A stretch of DNA of 64,000 nt from Phenylobacterium montanum. GTDB lineage: Bacteria > Pseudomonadota > Alphaproteobacteria > Caulobacterales > Caulobacteraceae. The notes below the pieces were generated by a model. The model had not been told where the DNA came from. It searched no databases and worked only from the letters and a program-made list of their open reading frames with translations. Within the stretch, counting starts at the first letter, position 1; each line of letters starts with the position of its first letter. The position numbers were made by a program, and so were the translations under genes. The stretch covers positions 1,240,001 through 1,304,000 of the forward strand of contig NZ_CP073078.1 of NCBI RefSeq assembly GCF_018135625.1, in the 5' to 3' direction. Positions 15,904 through 27,512 of the stretch are shown one piece after another.

Positions 15904-17157
15904 TCAGGAGTTTGTCAGGATCCGGCCGATCTCGAAGCCTCGGACGTAGCGTTCCGGTTGGGCGGCGTCGAACAGGCGGCCGTCGAAGAACAGGTCCGGG
16001 GCCATGCGGATCGGCGTGGTGGCCTCGTCCAGGCGCCAGGGCTCGGCGTGGGCGCCCTCGACCTTCTCCTCGACCAGAGGCGCAGGCTCGCCGAGCGCGG
16101 CGGCGGCGATGCGGAACAGGTCCGGGCGATAGACGGCCTCGGCGACCCGCACCACATCGACCTCGGGACCGATCTGGCCCCAGCGCAGCATCTGGGTCAG
16201 GAACCAGACCGCGTGGCTGCGCCAGGGGAAGCTGGCCGCATAGCGATGGTAGATTACGTAGTCCAGCGAGGCCTCGCCCGGTTCGCCCTGGGCATAGGGC
16301 GGCGAGCCGACCAGGGACTGGCCGACGATCTCGGGCGAGGCGTTCAGATAGGCCTCCCCGGCCAGGATCGCGCCCAGTTCGGCCCGGTTGGCCGGCTCGT
16401 CGCACCAGGCCGAGGCCTTGAGCAGGGCCCGCAACAGGGCCTGCAGGGTCTCGGGATGGCGCTCGGCCCAGTCGGCGGTCAGGCCGAACACCTTGTCCGG
16501 CCCGACCCGCCAGATTTCGGCGGCGTAGATCATGATCTCGCCGGTCCCGTCCGCCACCGCCTGGGCGTTCCAGGGAGCGGTGACGCAGAAGCCGTCGATC
16601 TCGCCCGAGGCAAGCCGCTCGGCCATGCGCGGCGGCGGGGTGATGACCAGGCGCACGTCCCGGTCGGGGTCGACGCCCGCCTCGGCCAGCCAGTATCGCA
16701 GCTCGTAGTTGTGCATCGAGAATGGGAACACCACCGCGAAGGTCAGGAGCGGCAAGCCCGCCGCGCGCCGGGCTTCGATCACCGCCTTCAGCGGCCGGGC
16801 CGTGCGTGGGCGGCTGGCCATGCCTTGAGGGTCCGTCTCGCGCATGGCCTCGGCCAGGGCGCGCGAGACCGTGACCGCACTGCCGTTCAGATTGAGCGAG
16901 AACGGCGCGATCATCGCGATCGACGGGCCGGACAGGCCCAGGGAACAGGCGATCGGCAGCGGCCCCAGCATATGGGCTCCGTCCAAGAGGCCCACCGCCA
17001 CCTTGTCGCGGACATTGGCCCAGGAGGCTTCGCGCGATAGCGCCACCTCCAACCCCTCGTCGGCGAAAAAGCCCTTCTCCCGCGCGGCGATCAGGGGCGC
17101 GGCGTCGTTCAGGGGGATGAAGCCCAGCCGCACTTCGCGGCGTTCCAGCCTGCTCAT
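15904..17157 (-). CDS. nasS: NasS-type nitrate/nitrite sensor, NrtA/CmpA family
   Basis: A 417-residue protein of the NrtA/CmpA periplasmic-binding family (VRLGFIPLNDAAPLIAAREKGFFADEGLEV quoted in part; DGAHMLGPLPIACSLGLSG; FPFSMHNYELRYWLAEAG). It has no signal peptide or lipobox, so it stays in the cytoplasm, which marks it as NasS rather than a transporter subunit. In the known NasS-NasT pair, NasS holds NasT inactive until nitrate or nitrite binds. The ATG overlaps the nasT stop (ATGA), so the two are made together. Two transcription-antitermination leaders lie directly downstream. Confidence 0.9.
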   Translation of the reverse strand: MSRLERREVRLGFIPLNDAAPLIAAREKGFFADEGLEVALSREASWANVRDKVAVGLLDGAHMLGPLPIACSLGLSGPSIAMIAPFSLNLNGSAVTVSRALAEAMRETDPQGMASRPRTARPLKAVIEARRAAGLPLLTFAVVFPFSMHNYELRYWLAEAGVDPDRDVRLVITPPPRMAERLASGEIDGFCVTAPWNAQAVADGTGEIMIYAAEIWRVGPDKVFGLTADWAERHPETLQALLRALLKASAWCDEPANRAELGAILAGEAYLNASPEIVGQSLVGSPPYAQGEPGEASLDYVIYHRYAASFPWRSHAVWFLTQMLRWGQIGPEVDVVRVAEAVYRPDLFRIAAAALGEPAPLVEEKVEGAHAEPWRLDEATTPIRMAPDLFFDGRLFDAAQPERYVRGFEIGRILTNS

Positions 17158-17738
17158 GCTGGCCCTCCCTTGAGCACCCCGGCGAAGGCCACGAGGTCAG
17201 CGGCAACTGCAGCGATGGGGCGGCCAGTATCCATGGCCAGCTTGCGCAGGATGGCGTAGGCGGCCTCTTCCTCGATTCCGCGCTCCTTCATCAGGAGGCC
17301 CTTGGCCTTCTCGATCACCTTGCGCGAAGCGAGGTCCGCCTTGGCCTTCTTCAGGTCCGCCCGCAACTGCTGCATCAGCTGGAAGCGGCTCATGGCCACC
17401 TCCAGCACAGAGCGGACCCGGCCGGGCTGCAGCCCATCGACCACATAAGCGGCCACCCCTGCCTCCACCGCCGCCTGGGCCAGGCCGGGCGCCGAGCGGT
17501 CGGCGAACATCACCACCGGGCGCGGGTTCTGCTCGGTCGCCTCGCGCAGGCTTTCCAGGGTGTCGCGGTCGGGGCTGTCGCAGGCGATGACGATCACGTC
17601 GGGCGCCAGCCGATCGAGATCCTTCTCGACCTCGGCCAGGCTGGCCACGGTGCGGACCTCGAGCGGCTTGAAGTCGCCCAACCCTTCGGCGACCAGGGCC
17701 GCTCGGGCGGGATCGGGATCGATGACGAGGACGCGCAT
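17154..17738 (-). CDS. nasT: ANTAR-domain antiterminator NasT
   Basis: A 194-residue two-domain protein. An N-terminal receiver-like domain (MRVLVIDPDPARAALVAEGL; PDVIVIACDSPDRDTLES) is followed by a coiled-coil linker and the ANTAR RNA-binding domain at about 130-190 (ASRKVIEKAKGLLMKERG; AAYAILRKLAMDTGRPIAAVA). It binds paired hairpins in leader RNA and lets polymerase read through the terminator. Start: 17738 (MRVLVID) fits the family; the frame is open upstream with another ATG at 17753, and neither has a strong Shine-Dalgarno sequence. It is the first gene of the nitrate cluster and is coupled to nasS. Confidence 0.92.
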   Translation of the reverse strand: MRVLVIDPDPARAALVAEGLGDFKPLEVRTVASLAEVEKDLDRLAPDVIVIACDSPDRDTLESLREATEQNPRPVVMFADRSAPGLAQAAVEAGVAAYVVDGLQPGRVRSVLEVAMSRFQLMQQLRADLKKAKADLASRKVIEKAKGLLMKERGIEEEAAYAILRKLAMDTGRPIAAVAADLVAFAGVLKGGPA

Positions 17739-17983
17739 GGATGTTCGGACCATCAGACGGCGCCGATGAGGCCGGATTGTATGCCGCCGGCGACCGCCAG
17801 TCGAAACACGGCCGACATCCAGGTGAATCTGATCAAGTCTTTGGCGCGAAATGATCAAGGAACAGGCAGTGGCCGTCGCCGACGGTGGCCGTCGATGGCG
17901 CTAGGCGCTCGGCCGATCTTGCGAAATAGTGGCCCGGTGATCGGCGATCATCGAGGAAACGAGGACGCCGCAGGAGGAAGCTC

Positions 17984-19168
17984 ATGACCTACGCGCCGAC
18001 CAGCCGGGACATCTACGACGCCGACAGCCACATCATGGAGCTGCCGGACTTCCTCAAGAAATACGCCGACCCGGCCCTGCGCGATGAGATCCCGGAGGTC
18101 AGCTACGCCGCCTCGATCGTCACCGACGAGGAGGTCGCGGTGATCATGGGCCAGGGCGGGCGGCACAGCCCCGAGCACGTCGCCGCCCAGGTGGCGCTGG
18201 GCGACCGGCTGATCTCGGCGTCGAAGGAGATTCAGGCCCTGGGCGCCTTCGACCGCGCCGACCGAACGGTCGCCATGGACCTTCTGGGCTTTCGCAAGCA
18301 GCTGGTGTTCGCCACCCACAGCGTCGCCATGCCCTTCTCGGCCAGCTCCAAGCTGGAGCACCGCCTGCGCTACGGCGCGGCGCGGGCCCACAACCGCCAC
18401 ATGGCCGACTTCTGCGCCGCCGACCCGCGCCTGATCGGCGTGGCGGTGGTTCCGCTGGACGATCCGGCGCTCGCCATGGCCGAGCTGGACTTCGCTCTGG
18501 AGACCGGCCTGGGGGCGGTCTGGGTCCCGCACCGGCCCTGCGGCGACCGCTCGCCCGGCCATGTGGAGCTGGACCCGTTCTGGGCGCGGCTGGCCGAAAG
18601 CGGCGTTCCCTTCGTGCTGCACGTCGGCGGCGCGCCGCTGCAGCTGGCCAAGGCCTGGATGAATAACGGCCGGCCACCGACCAAGGACTGGCTGGGCGGC
18701 GGCGAGAACCTGCGCACCAAGGACATCGCCCTGCTGCACGAGGGGCCGGAGGCCTTCCTGACCATGCTGGTGCTGGACGGGGTGTTGGAGCGGCATCCGA
18801 ACCTGCGCGGCGCCAGCGTCGAGCTGGGCGCCGGCTGGGTTCCGGAGCTTCTGCGTCGGCTCGATTGGGTGGTCAAGCACTGGAGCCGCAACGACGCCAA
18901 TCTGCAGGGGCTGAGCCGCAGGCCGTCGGAGCAGATCACCCAGCAACTCGCCTTCACCCCCTTCGTGTTCGAGGAGATCGGCCTGTTCATCGACCAGTCG
19001 AACCCTGACCTCTACCTCTTTTCCAGCGACTATCCGCATATCGAGGGCGGGCGCGATCCCATCGGCCGGTTCGAAGCTTCGCTGGGCGAGCGGAGCAAGG
19101 CGGTGCGACGGAAATTCTACACCGACAACTTCCTGCGCATTTTTCCGCAGGCAAAGGTTGGAGGGTAA
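17984..19168 (+). CDS. Amidohydrolase family 2 (ACMSD-like metal hydrolase)
   Basis: A 394-residue TIM-barrel amidohydrolase of the ACMSD-like group. Marks: YDADSHIMELPDFL near the N-terminus (D-x-D/S-H-x-x-E metal site), VPFVLHVGGAPLQLAK in the middle, and LYLFSSDYPHIEGGRDPIGR near the C-terminus (the conserved Asp of SSDYPH). AGGAGG stands six bases before the ATG. Members act as decarboxylases or hydrolases in aromatic and xenobiotic breakdown, so the exact reaction cannot be given. It is divergent from nasT and convergent with katG. Confidence 0.85.
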   Translation: MTYAPTSRDIYDADSHIMELPDFLKKYADPALRDEIPEVSYAASIVTDEEVAVIMGQGGRHSPEHVAAQVALGDRLISASKEIQALGAFDRADRTVAMDLLGFRKQLVFATHSVAMPFSASSKLEHRLRYGAARAHNRHMADFCAADPRLIGVAVVPLDDPALAMAELDFALETGLGAVWVPHRPCGDRSPGHVELDPFWARLAESGVPFVLHVGGAPLQLAKAWMNNGRPPTKDWLGGGENLRTKDIALLHEGPEAFLTMLVLDGVLERHPNLRGASVELGAGWVPELLRRLDWVVKHWSRNDANLQGLSRRPSEQITQQLAFTPFVFEEIGLFIDQSNPDLYLFSSDYPHIEGGRDPIGRFEASLGERSKAVRRKFYTDNFLRIFPQAKVGG

Positions 19169-19188
19169 ATCCGGGCTGGAAATGATTT

Positions 19189-19216
19189 GGGCGCGGCGGG
19201 AGCTCCCGCCGCGCCC
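19189..19216. terminator. 28-bp perfect palindrome between convergent genes
   Basis: GGGCGCGGCGGGAG is followed immediately by its exact reverse complement, forming a 14-bp perfect inverted repeat between the amidohydrolase stop (19168) and the katG stop (19223). A hairpin here could end transcription from both sides. There is no clear U-tract on either strand, so it is terminator-like rather than a textbook intrinsic terminator. Confidence 0.5.
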
Positions 19217-19222
19217 AGCGCA

Positions 19223-21457
<2,235 letters not shown>

Positions 21458-21482
21458 CTATTCGCCTGCCGATATAAGGCAA

Positions 21483-21519
21483 ATTTGAAGTTTTGATCTT
21501 TTGGATAGGAAATATCTAT
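21483..21519 (-). promoter_or_regulatory. OxyR-like binding site upstream of katG
   Basis: ATAG-GAAATAT-CTAT (21505-21519) matches exactly the ATAG-N7-CTAT half of the OxyR consensus. At the right spacing toward katG the next two quarter sites are degenerate (TGAT at 21494-21497 and ATTT at 21483-21486). It lies about 70-105 bp upstream of the katG ATG in an AT-rich patch. Control of katG by OxyR is well known; the match here is by eye. Confidence 0.55.
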
Positions 21520-21561
21520 TCCGCAGCTTCGGGCGGGTGAATCGCCGGCAAGCCGTGTCCG

Positions 21562-21583
21562 CCCCGGGGATTGCGCCCCGGGG
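21562..21583 (-). terminator. GC hairpin after the D-aminoacylase-like gene
   Basis: Two copies of the self-complementary octamer CCCCGGGG are separated by six bases and can form an eight-pair hairpin about 20 bp downstream of the stop at 21604 (minus strand). No U-tract follows, so the terminator role is tentative. Confidence 0.4.
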
Positions 21584-21603
21584 CTGGAAACCTGGCTCGG
21601 CCC

Positions 21604-23337
21604 TTACTCCGCCGCGTGCTGCAGGATGTTGGCTTCGCGGCCGCCACGCACCAGACCGCCCGGCAGGGCGCCGGTGAACTCGCCGTTCTCCAGTGTCACC
21701 TGGCCGGACTTGATGGTGCAGCGATAGCCCTCGACCCGCTGGACAAGCCGTCGGCCGCCGGCCGGCAGGTCATAGACCGCCTCCGGCCGGTGCAGGCTCA
21801 GCTTGTGGAAGTCGATGACGTTGATGTCGGCCAGGAGGCCCGGCTCCAGCCGCCCGCGATCGTTCAGGCCGTAGGCCCGCGCGGTGTCGCTGGAGAGCTT
21901 GCGCACGAGGAACTCGAGCGGGAATTGCTCGCCCTTTTTGCGGTCGCGGGCCCAGTGCATCAGGATGAAGCTCGGCATGCCCGCATCGGCGATGACGCCG
22001 CAGTGCGCTCCACCGTCCGACAGGCCGAACAGCACGTTCGGGTGCTCCATGTTGCGGCGGAAGAAGTCGAAGTTGTAGCTGAGGTAGCCGCCGAGCGGCT
22101 GGTAGAACAACTCGCGGCCATCATCGCGCAACAGCAGATCGTACATCATCGCCATGGGCGAGACGCCGGCGGCTTCGGCGAGGCCCCGCACGCTCTGTTC
22201 GCGATCCGGCTCGTAGTCCGGCTTTTCGCCCAGCGGGAACACCTGCCACAGTAGGTCCTCCAGTTTCACGCCCATCAGGGTCTGCTTGATGTGACTCTGT
22301 TCGCCGAGGATCGCTTCGCGGATGTCCGCCCGGGCCATCGCCGCAAGCTTGTCCTCGTGCGACAGGTGGGCGATCTCGGCCTTGTAGGTCGGATGGCCCA
22401 TGAAGACATGGAAGTTGGACTGCAGGCCGTGCAGCACGCCGGTCGGGCGACCGGCGATCTGGGGCCGGATGTCCATGCCGTGGCGGCGCGCCTCCTCGGC
22501 GATGTTGTACATCTTGTCGCCCTGATAGGCGCCGGCCGAGGTGGCCACCAGGGTCACCGGCAGGCGGGTCTCCTGGGCGAAGCCCTTGACCCACATCCAT
22601 TCGTCGTCGTCGCCCAGATGGTCCGAGACCATTTCGAACACGCCATGGCTCAGCCCCTTCATGGAGAGGCCCAGAGCCAGCATCTCGTCCGAGCCGGCGA
22701 AGGTGCCCGGCATATGCACGCCCTTGATGTCCTTGTGCAGCAAGGTGCGCGAGGTGGAAAATCCCAGCGCCCCGGCCTCGACGCCCTCGCGGACCAGTTC
22801 GGCCATCTGGGCGATCTCGTCGGCGTTGGGCGCATAGTCGATGTTGCAGCGCTCGCCCAGCACATAGGCGCGCACCGCAGCGTGAGGCACGTGGACGCCG
22901 ACGTCGAGGGTGCGCGGCATGGCCTCCAGAGCGTCGAGATATTCCGGAAAGTGCTCCCAACGCCAGTCGATGCCTTCGGCCAGGGCGATGCCGGGGATGT
23001 CCTCCACCCCTTCCATCAGCTCGATCAGGAAATCATGGCCGCCGGGCCGCACGGGGGCGAAGCCGACGCCGCAATTGCCCATGATGGCGGTGGTGACGCC
23101 GTGCCAGGACGAGGGCGCCATCTGCGGGTCCCAGGTCGCCTGGCCGTCATAGTGGGTGTGGATGTCGACCCAGCCGGGGGTGACGATGCAGCCCTGAGCA
23201 TCGATCTCGCGCTTGGCGGGGCCGGTCACGGTCCCGACCTCGACGATCCGATCGCCCTGAATTGCGATGTCGCCCTTGAACGCCGGCGCCCCGGTCCCGT
23301 CGACAATGGAACCGCCCCGAATGATCAGATCGTACAC
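21604..23337 (-). CDS. N-acyl-D-amino-acid deacylase family amidohydrolase
   Basis: A 577-residue amidohydrolase of the D-aminoacylase/dihydroorotase-like group. Visible marks: [19 protein letters not shown] at the N-terminus, [17 protein letters not shown] (metal-binding HxH), [20 protein letters not shown], and near the C-terminus [15 protein letters not shown]. The start is taken as GTG at 23337, with GGGAGAGG just upstream; a GTG two codons earlier (23343) and an ATG at 23367 are alternatives. Family members remove acyl groups from N-acyl-D-amino acids, but many homologues in this lineage have unknown substrates. Confidence 0.85.
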   Translation of the reverse strand: MYDLIIRGGSIVDGTGAPAFKGDIAIQGDRIVEVGTVTGPAKREIDAQGCIVTPGWVDIHTHYDGQATWDPQMAPSSWHGVTTAIMGNCGVGFAPVRPGGHDFLIELMEGVEDIPGIALAEGIDWRWEHFPEYLDALEAMPRTLDVGVHVPHAAVRAYVLGERCNIDYAPNADEIAQMAELVREGVEAGALGFSTSRTLLHKDIKGVHMPGTFAGSDEMLALGLSMKGLSHGVFEMVSDHLGDDDEWMWVKGFAQETRLPVTLVATSAGAYQGDKMYNIAEEARRHGMDIRPQIAGRPTGVLHGLQSNFHVFMGHPTYKAEIAHLSHEDKLAAMARADIREAILGEQSHIKQTLMGVKLEDLLWQVFPLGEKPDYEPDREQSVRGLAEAAGVSPMAMMYDLLLRDDGRELFYQPLGGYLSYNFDFFRRNMEHPNVLFGLSDGGAHCGVIADAGMPSFILMHWARDRKKGEQFPLEFLVRKLSSDTARAYGLNDRGRLEPGLLADINVIDFHKLSLHRPEAVYDLPAGGRRLVQRVEGYRCTIKSGQVTLENGEFTGALPGGLVRGGREANILQHAAE

Positions 23338-23516
23338 AATCACCTCTCCCGAAATGGTCTTATTCAAAATGATCGGTATGGCCGCCCGATGCCGTGGGCG
23401 GGCAGTCGCCTGACCTGCTAGGACGGGCGGTGCGAATGATCATGCATACTTTTGGCGGCGCCCCCAAGCCGCCGACGCAGGGGCAACCTGCAGCTGCTTT
23501 CGAGCGGGAACCGCCC

Positions 23517-23960
23517 TCAGACCAGCAGTAGCAGCGGCGGCAGGACGGCGCCGGCGGCGAGGAGGATCATCGACAGCCTGCGTGTCATCGGCGCGCGGTA
23601 CGCCATCCAGACGCCCAGCACCGAGTTGGTCACGAGGGCGATCGCCAGACCCAGAACGAAGATCTTCAGCGGCCAGGGGTTCGGGCCGGAGTCGTCATCG
23701 TCATCGTGCCCCGCCGGGTGGTGGTCGGCGTCAGGATTCGGGGCCTGCTCATGCTCATGCGCCTCAGGCTTGGGCTTGGGCAGCACCTGGTCCTTGTGCA
23801 CCGAAGCGATGACCTTGATCCATTGCGGCGGCTGGTAAGGCCCTGGCCCCCGATGCTCGTGCAGCCCCAGGGTCTGCAGCGCCCCGGTGAAGGCGAAGAA
23901 CAGGATCGCCGGGGCGAAAAACACGCCGGCGAGGTTGTGAATACGTCGGATCAGCAGCAC
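23517..23960 (-). CDS. PepSY-type membrane protein with His/Asp-rich linker
   Basis: A 147-residue membrane protein. An N-terminal helix begins with RRIHNLAGVFFAPAILFFAFTG, the pattern of PepSY-associated TM proteins. A hydrophilic loop of about 60 residues is rich in His, Asp and Glu (EAHEHEQ, DADHHPAGHDDDDDSG), and two more hydrophobic helices follow (LKIFVLGLAIALVTNSVLGV; LSMILLAAGAVLPPLLLLV). Start is GTG at 23960 with GAGGA six bases upstream. The loop could bind divalent metal. Function unknown. Confidence 0.72.
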   Translation of the reverse strand: MLLIRRIHNLAGVFFAPAILFFAFTGALQTLGLHEHRGPGPYQPPQWIKVIASVHKDQVLPKPKPEAHEHEQAPNPDADHHPAGHDDDDDSGPNPWPLKIFVLGLAIALVTNSVLGVWMAYRAPMTRRLSMILLAAGAVLPPLLLLV

Positions 23961-24069
23961 GCAGGGTCCTCGGGAAATCTCAAAGGGACGGCGCCTGCAT
24001 AGACGCCTTTGCCGCTGACATCACCCTGACCAGGCCATTTTACGGCCGCTCTGTTTCAAAGCCCTGAGC

Positions 24070-25281
24070 TCACGCCGAATTGGTCGTGTCCGGCAGGCCC
24101 AGGATGCGCTTGGAGACGATGTTGTTCTGGATCTCGAAGCTGCCGCCATAGATCGACATGGCCTTGCCCGAGAGCCAGCCGCGCACGGCTTCGATCTCGC
24201 CGCCGGTAAAGCCCTCGCCCTCCCAGCCCAGCCCCTGGGCGCCCATGATCTCCAGCGTCAGTTCGGCCCTGGTCTGGGCGATGTCGGTGGCGGCGTTCTT
24301 CAGCACCGAAGCGGCGTTGGAGGGGCCGGCGTTGCCCTTCGATTCCGCCGCGACCCGGGCCAGGGTCAGGCGATGGGCCTTGGCGTCCATCAGGTGCCGG
24401 GTCATCCGAGTGCGCAGGTCGCCGTCCGGCAGGCGTCCCTCCTCGTCCACGCCGAGATATTTCTTGGCCACATCCTGCAACGGCGTCACCCGGGCCCCGG
24501 AGGGCGCGCCGGTCTGGCTGGCGCGCTCGTGCTGCAAGAGGCGCTTGATCACCGTCCAGCCGCCGTTGAGCGGCCCCAGCATGTCCGACTTTTCCGCCAC
24601 GGCGTCGGTGAAGAAGGTCTCGCAGAACGGCGAGGCGCCGGCAATCAGGGCGATCGGCCGCGCCTCGATTCCCGGCTGCGCCATGGGCAGCAGCACGAAG
24701 CTGATGCCTTCATGCTTCTTGGCCTTGGTGTCGGTGCGCACTAGGCAGCCGCACCACTGCGACCACTGGGCGCCCGAGGTCCAGATCTTCTGCCCGTTGA
24801 TCTTCCAATGATCGCCGGCGTCCTCGCACTTGGTCTGCAGCGAGGCGAGGTCGGAACCGGCATTGGGTTCGGACAGGCCCAGGCACCAGCGGATGTCGCC
24901 GCGGGCGATCGGCGGCAGGTGCTTCTGCTTCTGCTCTTCGGTGCCGTAGTCGAGGATGGTCGGGCCGACCATGGTGATGCCCATGCCGGCGTTCAGCGGA
25001 TTGATAGCGCCGATGGCGGCCATCTCCTGCTGCAGCACGCGGGCCTCCTTTTGCGAGAGACCGCCGCCGCCATACTGCTTGGGCCAGGTTGGAACGCCCC
25101 AACCCTTTTCTCCCATGCGCTGCTTCCAGGACAGGAGGTCTCCGTCCAGCTGGCCGCTTTCCATGATCACCATGGCCAGGCCCGGCTGGCCGCGCACGGA
25201 CTTGGGGCAGTTCTCCTCCAGCCAGGCGCGCGCCTCGGCGCGGAAGGCCTCGAGATCGCTGTCGGCCCCGAAATCGGCCAT
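24070..25281 (-). CDS. Acyl-CoA dehydrogenase
   Basis: A 403-residue flavoprotein of the acyl-CoA dehydrogenase family, which introduces a 2,3 double bond into an acyl-CoA. Marks: WCLGLSEPNAGSDLASLQT (flavin/substrate region), INGQKIWTSGAQWSQW, and the C-terminal helix MSIYGGSFEIQNNIVSKRIL. AGGGAGGA precedes the ATG. It stands alone between a PepSY-like gene and an aminotransferase, so its acyl substrate is unclear; the closest-looking group is the long-chain or branched acyl-CoA dehydrogenases common in this order. Confidence 0.92.
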   Translation of the reverse strand: MADFGADSDLEAFRAEARAWLEENCPKSVRGQPGLAMVIMESGQLDGDLLSWKQRMGEKGWGVPTWPKQYGGGGLSQKEARVLQQEMAAIGAINPLNAGMGITMVGPTILDYGTEEQKQKHLPPIARGDIRWCLGLSEPNAGSDLASLQTKCEDAGDHWKINGQKIWTSGAQWSQWCGCLVRTDTKAKKHEGISFVLLPMAQPGIEARPIALIAGASPFCETFFTDAVAEKSDMLGPLNGGWTVIKRLLQHERASQTGAPSGARVTPLQDVAKKYLGVDEEGRLPDGDLRTRMTRHLMDAKAHRLTLARVAAESKGNAGPSNAASVLKNAATDIAQTRAELTLEIMGAQGLGWEGEGFTGGEIEAVRGWLSGKAMSIYGGSFEIQNNIVSKRILGLPDTTNSA

Positions 25282-25385
25282 GGAATCCTCCCTTAAAATC
25301 GTCTTCCGGCGAATGGACTCGATTCCGCCGTCCCTGACCTAGGGACAGTCAAGCGAACTCCTCCGCGCGGGCAATTTCAAGACGA

Positions 25386-26759
25386 TCAGTCGCTCGCCGC
25401 CAGGACCTCGCCCAGCGCGCCGCCGATCGCCTCGACCACGCGGTCCATGTCGGCGCGGGTGACGATCAGGGGCGGCGAGAGGGCCAGGCTGTCGACCGAG
25501 GGCAATGGGCGGACGATCACGCCGCGGCGGCGGGCGGCGCCGGCGACCTTGGCGGCGATCTTGGCCTCGGGCGAGAAGGCTTGGCGACTGGCCTTGTCCT
25601 GCACGAGTTGGACTCCGGCCAGCAGCCCGAGGCCTCTGATCTCCGCCACATGCGGATGATCGCCAAGCCGCTCGGCCAGGATGCTGTGCAGATAGGCGCC
25701 GACCTCGCGGGCGTTGTCGACCAGGCCCTCGCGCTCGATCAGGTCGAGATTGGCCAGGGCGGTCGCGGCCCCGACCGGATGGCCGCTGTAGGTATAGCCG
25801 TGCGCGAAATTGCCCAGGGTCTTGTCGCCTTCGCGCAGCACCTCGAACACCGCGTCGGACAGGAAGGCGGCGGACATGGGGAAATAGCCGCTGGTCAGGC
25901 CCTTGGCCGAGGCCATCAGGTCCGGCTGGATGTCGAAATGGTCGCTGGCGAACCAGGCGCCGGTGCGGCCATAACCGGTGACCACCTCATCGGCGATCAT
26001 CAGGATCCCGTGTCGCCGCAGCACCCGCTGGATCGCCGGGAAATAGCCCTCGGGTGGCGGAATCACCCCGCCGGCGCCCATGATCGGCTCGGCGATGAAG
26101 GCGCCGATGCTCTCTGCGCCCTCAGCCTCGATCAGGGCCTCTAGGTCCTGGACCAGGCGCTGGACGAAAGCGGCCTCGCCCTCTCCGGGGCGGCCCTGGC
26201 GCCAGTAGTGGGGCGCGGTCGTGTGCAGGAAGCCCGGCAGGGGCAGGTTGAACTGGCGATGGAACGAGGTCAGGCCGGTCAGGCTGGCGGTGGCGACCCC
26301 AGTGCCATGATAGGCCTGCTTGCGGGCGATGATCTTGGTCCGCCCCGGCTCGCCGCGCAGGGCGTGGTACTGCCAGACGATCTTGACCAGGGTGTCGTTG
26401 GCGTCAGAGCCGCCGGAGCCGAAGAACACCCGGTTTAGCCGCTTGGGCGCCAGGGCCGCCAGCCGTTCGGCCAGCCGCGCCTGCTCCGGGTTCGAGGCGC
26501 CGCCGAAGGTATGATAGTAGCCGAGCCGCCGCGCCGAGGCGGCCATGGCGTCAGCCAGTTCAGGGCGGCCATAGCCCACCTGCACGCACCAGAGCCCCCC
26601 GACCGCATCGAACAGGCGCCGGCCCTGGCCGTCGATCAGCCAGGCGCCCTCGCCGCTTTCGATGATGTCGGGCCCGTGCTCCTGATGGGCGCCGATCGAT
26701 GTCGCCGGGTGCAGCACGTGCCGGCGGTCCGCCTCGGCTAGGTGATCCATGCTCCGCAT
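25386..26759 (-). CDS. Class III (omega) aminotransferase, PLP-dependent
   Basis: A 457-residue class III aminotransferase. Marks: FDAVGGLWCVQVGYGRPELA, VFFGSGGSDANDTLVKIVWQ (phosphate-binding), LMIADEVVTGYGRTG (PLP-ring aspartate) and LMASAKGLTSGYFPMSA (Schiff-base lysine). It moves amino groups between an amine or omega-amino acid and a keto acid, often pyruvate, in the group containing beta-alanine:pyruvate and putrescine aminotransferases. GGAGAGG lies before the ATG at 26759; a second ATG is three codons in. Substrate not deducible. Confidence 0.92.
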   Translation of the reverse strand: MRSMDHLAEADRRHVLHPATSIGAHQEHGPDIIESGEGAWLIDGQGRRLFDAVGGLWCVQVGYGRPELADAMAASARRLGYYHTFGGASNPEQARLAERLAALAPKRLNRVFFGSGGSDANDTLVKIVWQYHALRGEPGRTKIIARKQAYHGTGVATASLTGLTSFHRQFNLPLPGFLHTTAPHYWRQGRPGEGEAAFVQRLVQDLEALIEAEGAESIGAFIAEPIMGAGGVIPPPEGYFPAIQRVLRRHGILMIADEVVTGYGRTGAWFASDHFDIQPDLMASAKGLTSGYFPMSAAFLSDAVFEVLREGDKTLGNFAHGYTYSGHPVGAATALANLDLIEREGLVDNAREVGAYLHSILAERLGDHPHVAEIRGLGLLAGVQLVQDKASRQAFSPEAKIAAKVAGAARRRGVIVRPLPSVDSLALSPPLIVTRADMDRVVEAIGGALGEVLAASD

Positions 26760-26900
26760 CGCCGCCTCTCCGCTATCCTGTTGCAGCGATTGGCAAACTA
26801 GCGAAGCTGGCGGCGCATTTCCGTTCGAAGACGTGGCCGGTTGCGGTCGTTTCTGCTGCCCGGCGCGATCTCGCCGCAGGAAGTTTTGCGGCGCCCGGCC

Positions 26901-27512
26901 TCAGGCCTTGGGCGCGTAGGCGCGCACGAAGCGATGGGCGATGGCGCGGCTCAGGCGGCGGATGGTGTCCGGATCTTTGGGCGTTTCCAGGCCCAAGAGC
27001 GCGCGGACCTGCCGCGAACCGACCATGGCGCTGAACAACTCCGCAGCCAGAGCCGGGTCGTCCACCTCGAGCCGCCCGGCCTCGGATTCGACGCTCAGAA
27101 ACTCCGCCAGCCGCCGCCGCGAGGTGGCGGGGCCAGCCTCGTAGAAGGTCTGGGCCATGTCGGGCATGTCCAGGGCGCTGTGGATCGCCACCCGCATCAC
27201 CGAAAGGCTGGTCGGCGACAGCACCGATTCCATCAGCGCCTGGGCGTAGGCGGCCAACGCCCCCTCGGGCCGTTCGAAATGGTCGCTGTCCGACAGGGGG
27301 GCGGTCATCTGGTCGACCCGCCGGCGCACCAGAGCGCGGACGAGGCCGTCCTTGCCGCCAAAGTGGTTGTAGAGGGTCTGTTTCGAAACCCCCGCCCGCT
27401 TGGCGATCGCTTCCACCGGCGCGCCCAGGCCGCGCTCCGACATCACCGCGCTGGCGGCGTCCAGCATGGCCTCGGACTTGGCGTGATCGATCTGGCCGAC
27501 GGCGCGCGGCAT
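26901..27512 (-). CDS. TetR-family repressor of the efflux operon
   Basis: A 203-residue TetR protein. The N-terminal helix-turn-helix contains APVEAIAKRAGVSKQTLYNH (residues 31-50), then a variable ligand-binding domain. Its ATG overlaps the stop of the MFS efflux gene by one base (TGATG), so it is the third gene of the emrA-emrB-tetR operon. The 18-bp palindrome in the promoter of that operon (30327-30344) is its likely operator, giving self-repression released by a drug or metabolite. Confidence 0.92.
   Translation of the reverse strand: MPRAVGQIDHAKSEAMLDAASAVMSERGLGAPVEAIAKRAGVSKQTLYNHFGGKDGLVRALVRRRVDQMTAPLSDSDHFERPEGALAAYAQALMESVLSPTSLSVMRVAIHSALDMPDMAQTFYEAGPATSRRRLAEFLSVESEAGRLEVDDPALAAELFSAMVGSRQVRALLGLETPKDPDTIRRLSRAIAHRFVRAYAPKA

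Noticed and set aside
17821-17880. Possible sigma-54 promoter (TGGCGCG) between nasT and the amidohydrolase
   Set aside because: The -24-like part has no TTGC at the required spacing.
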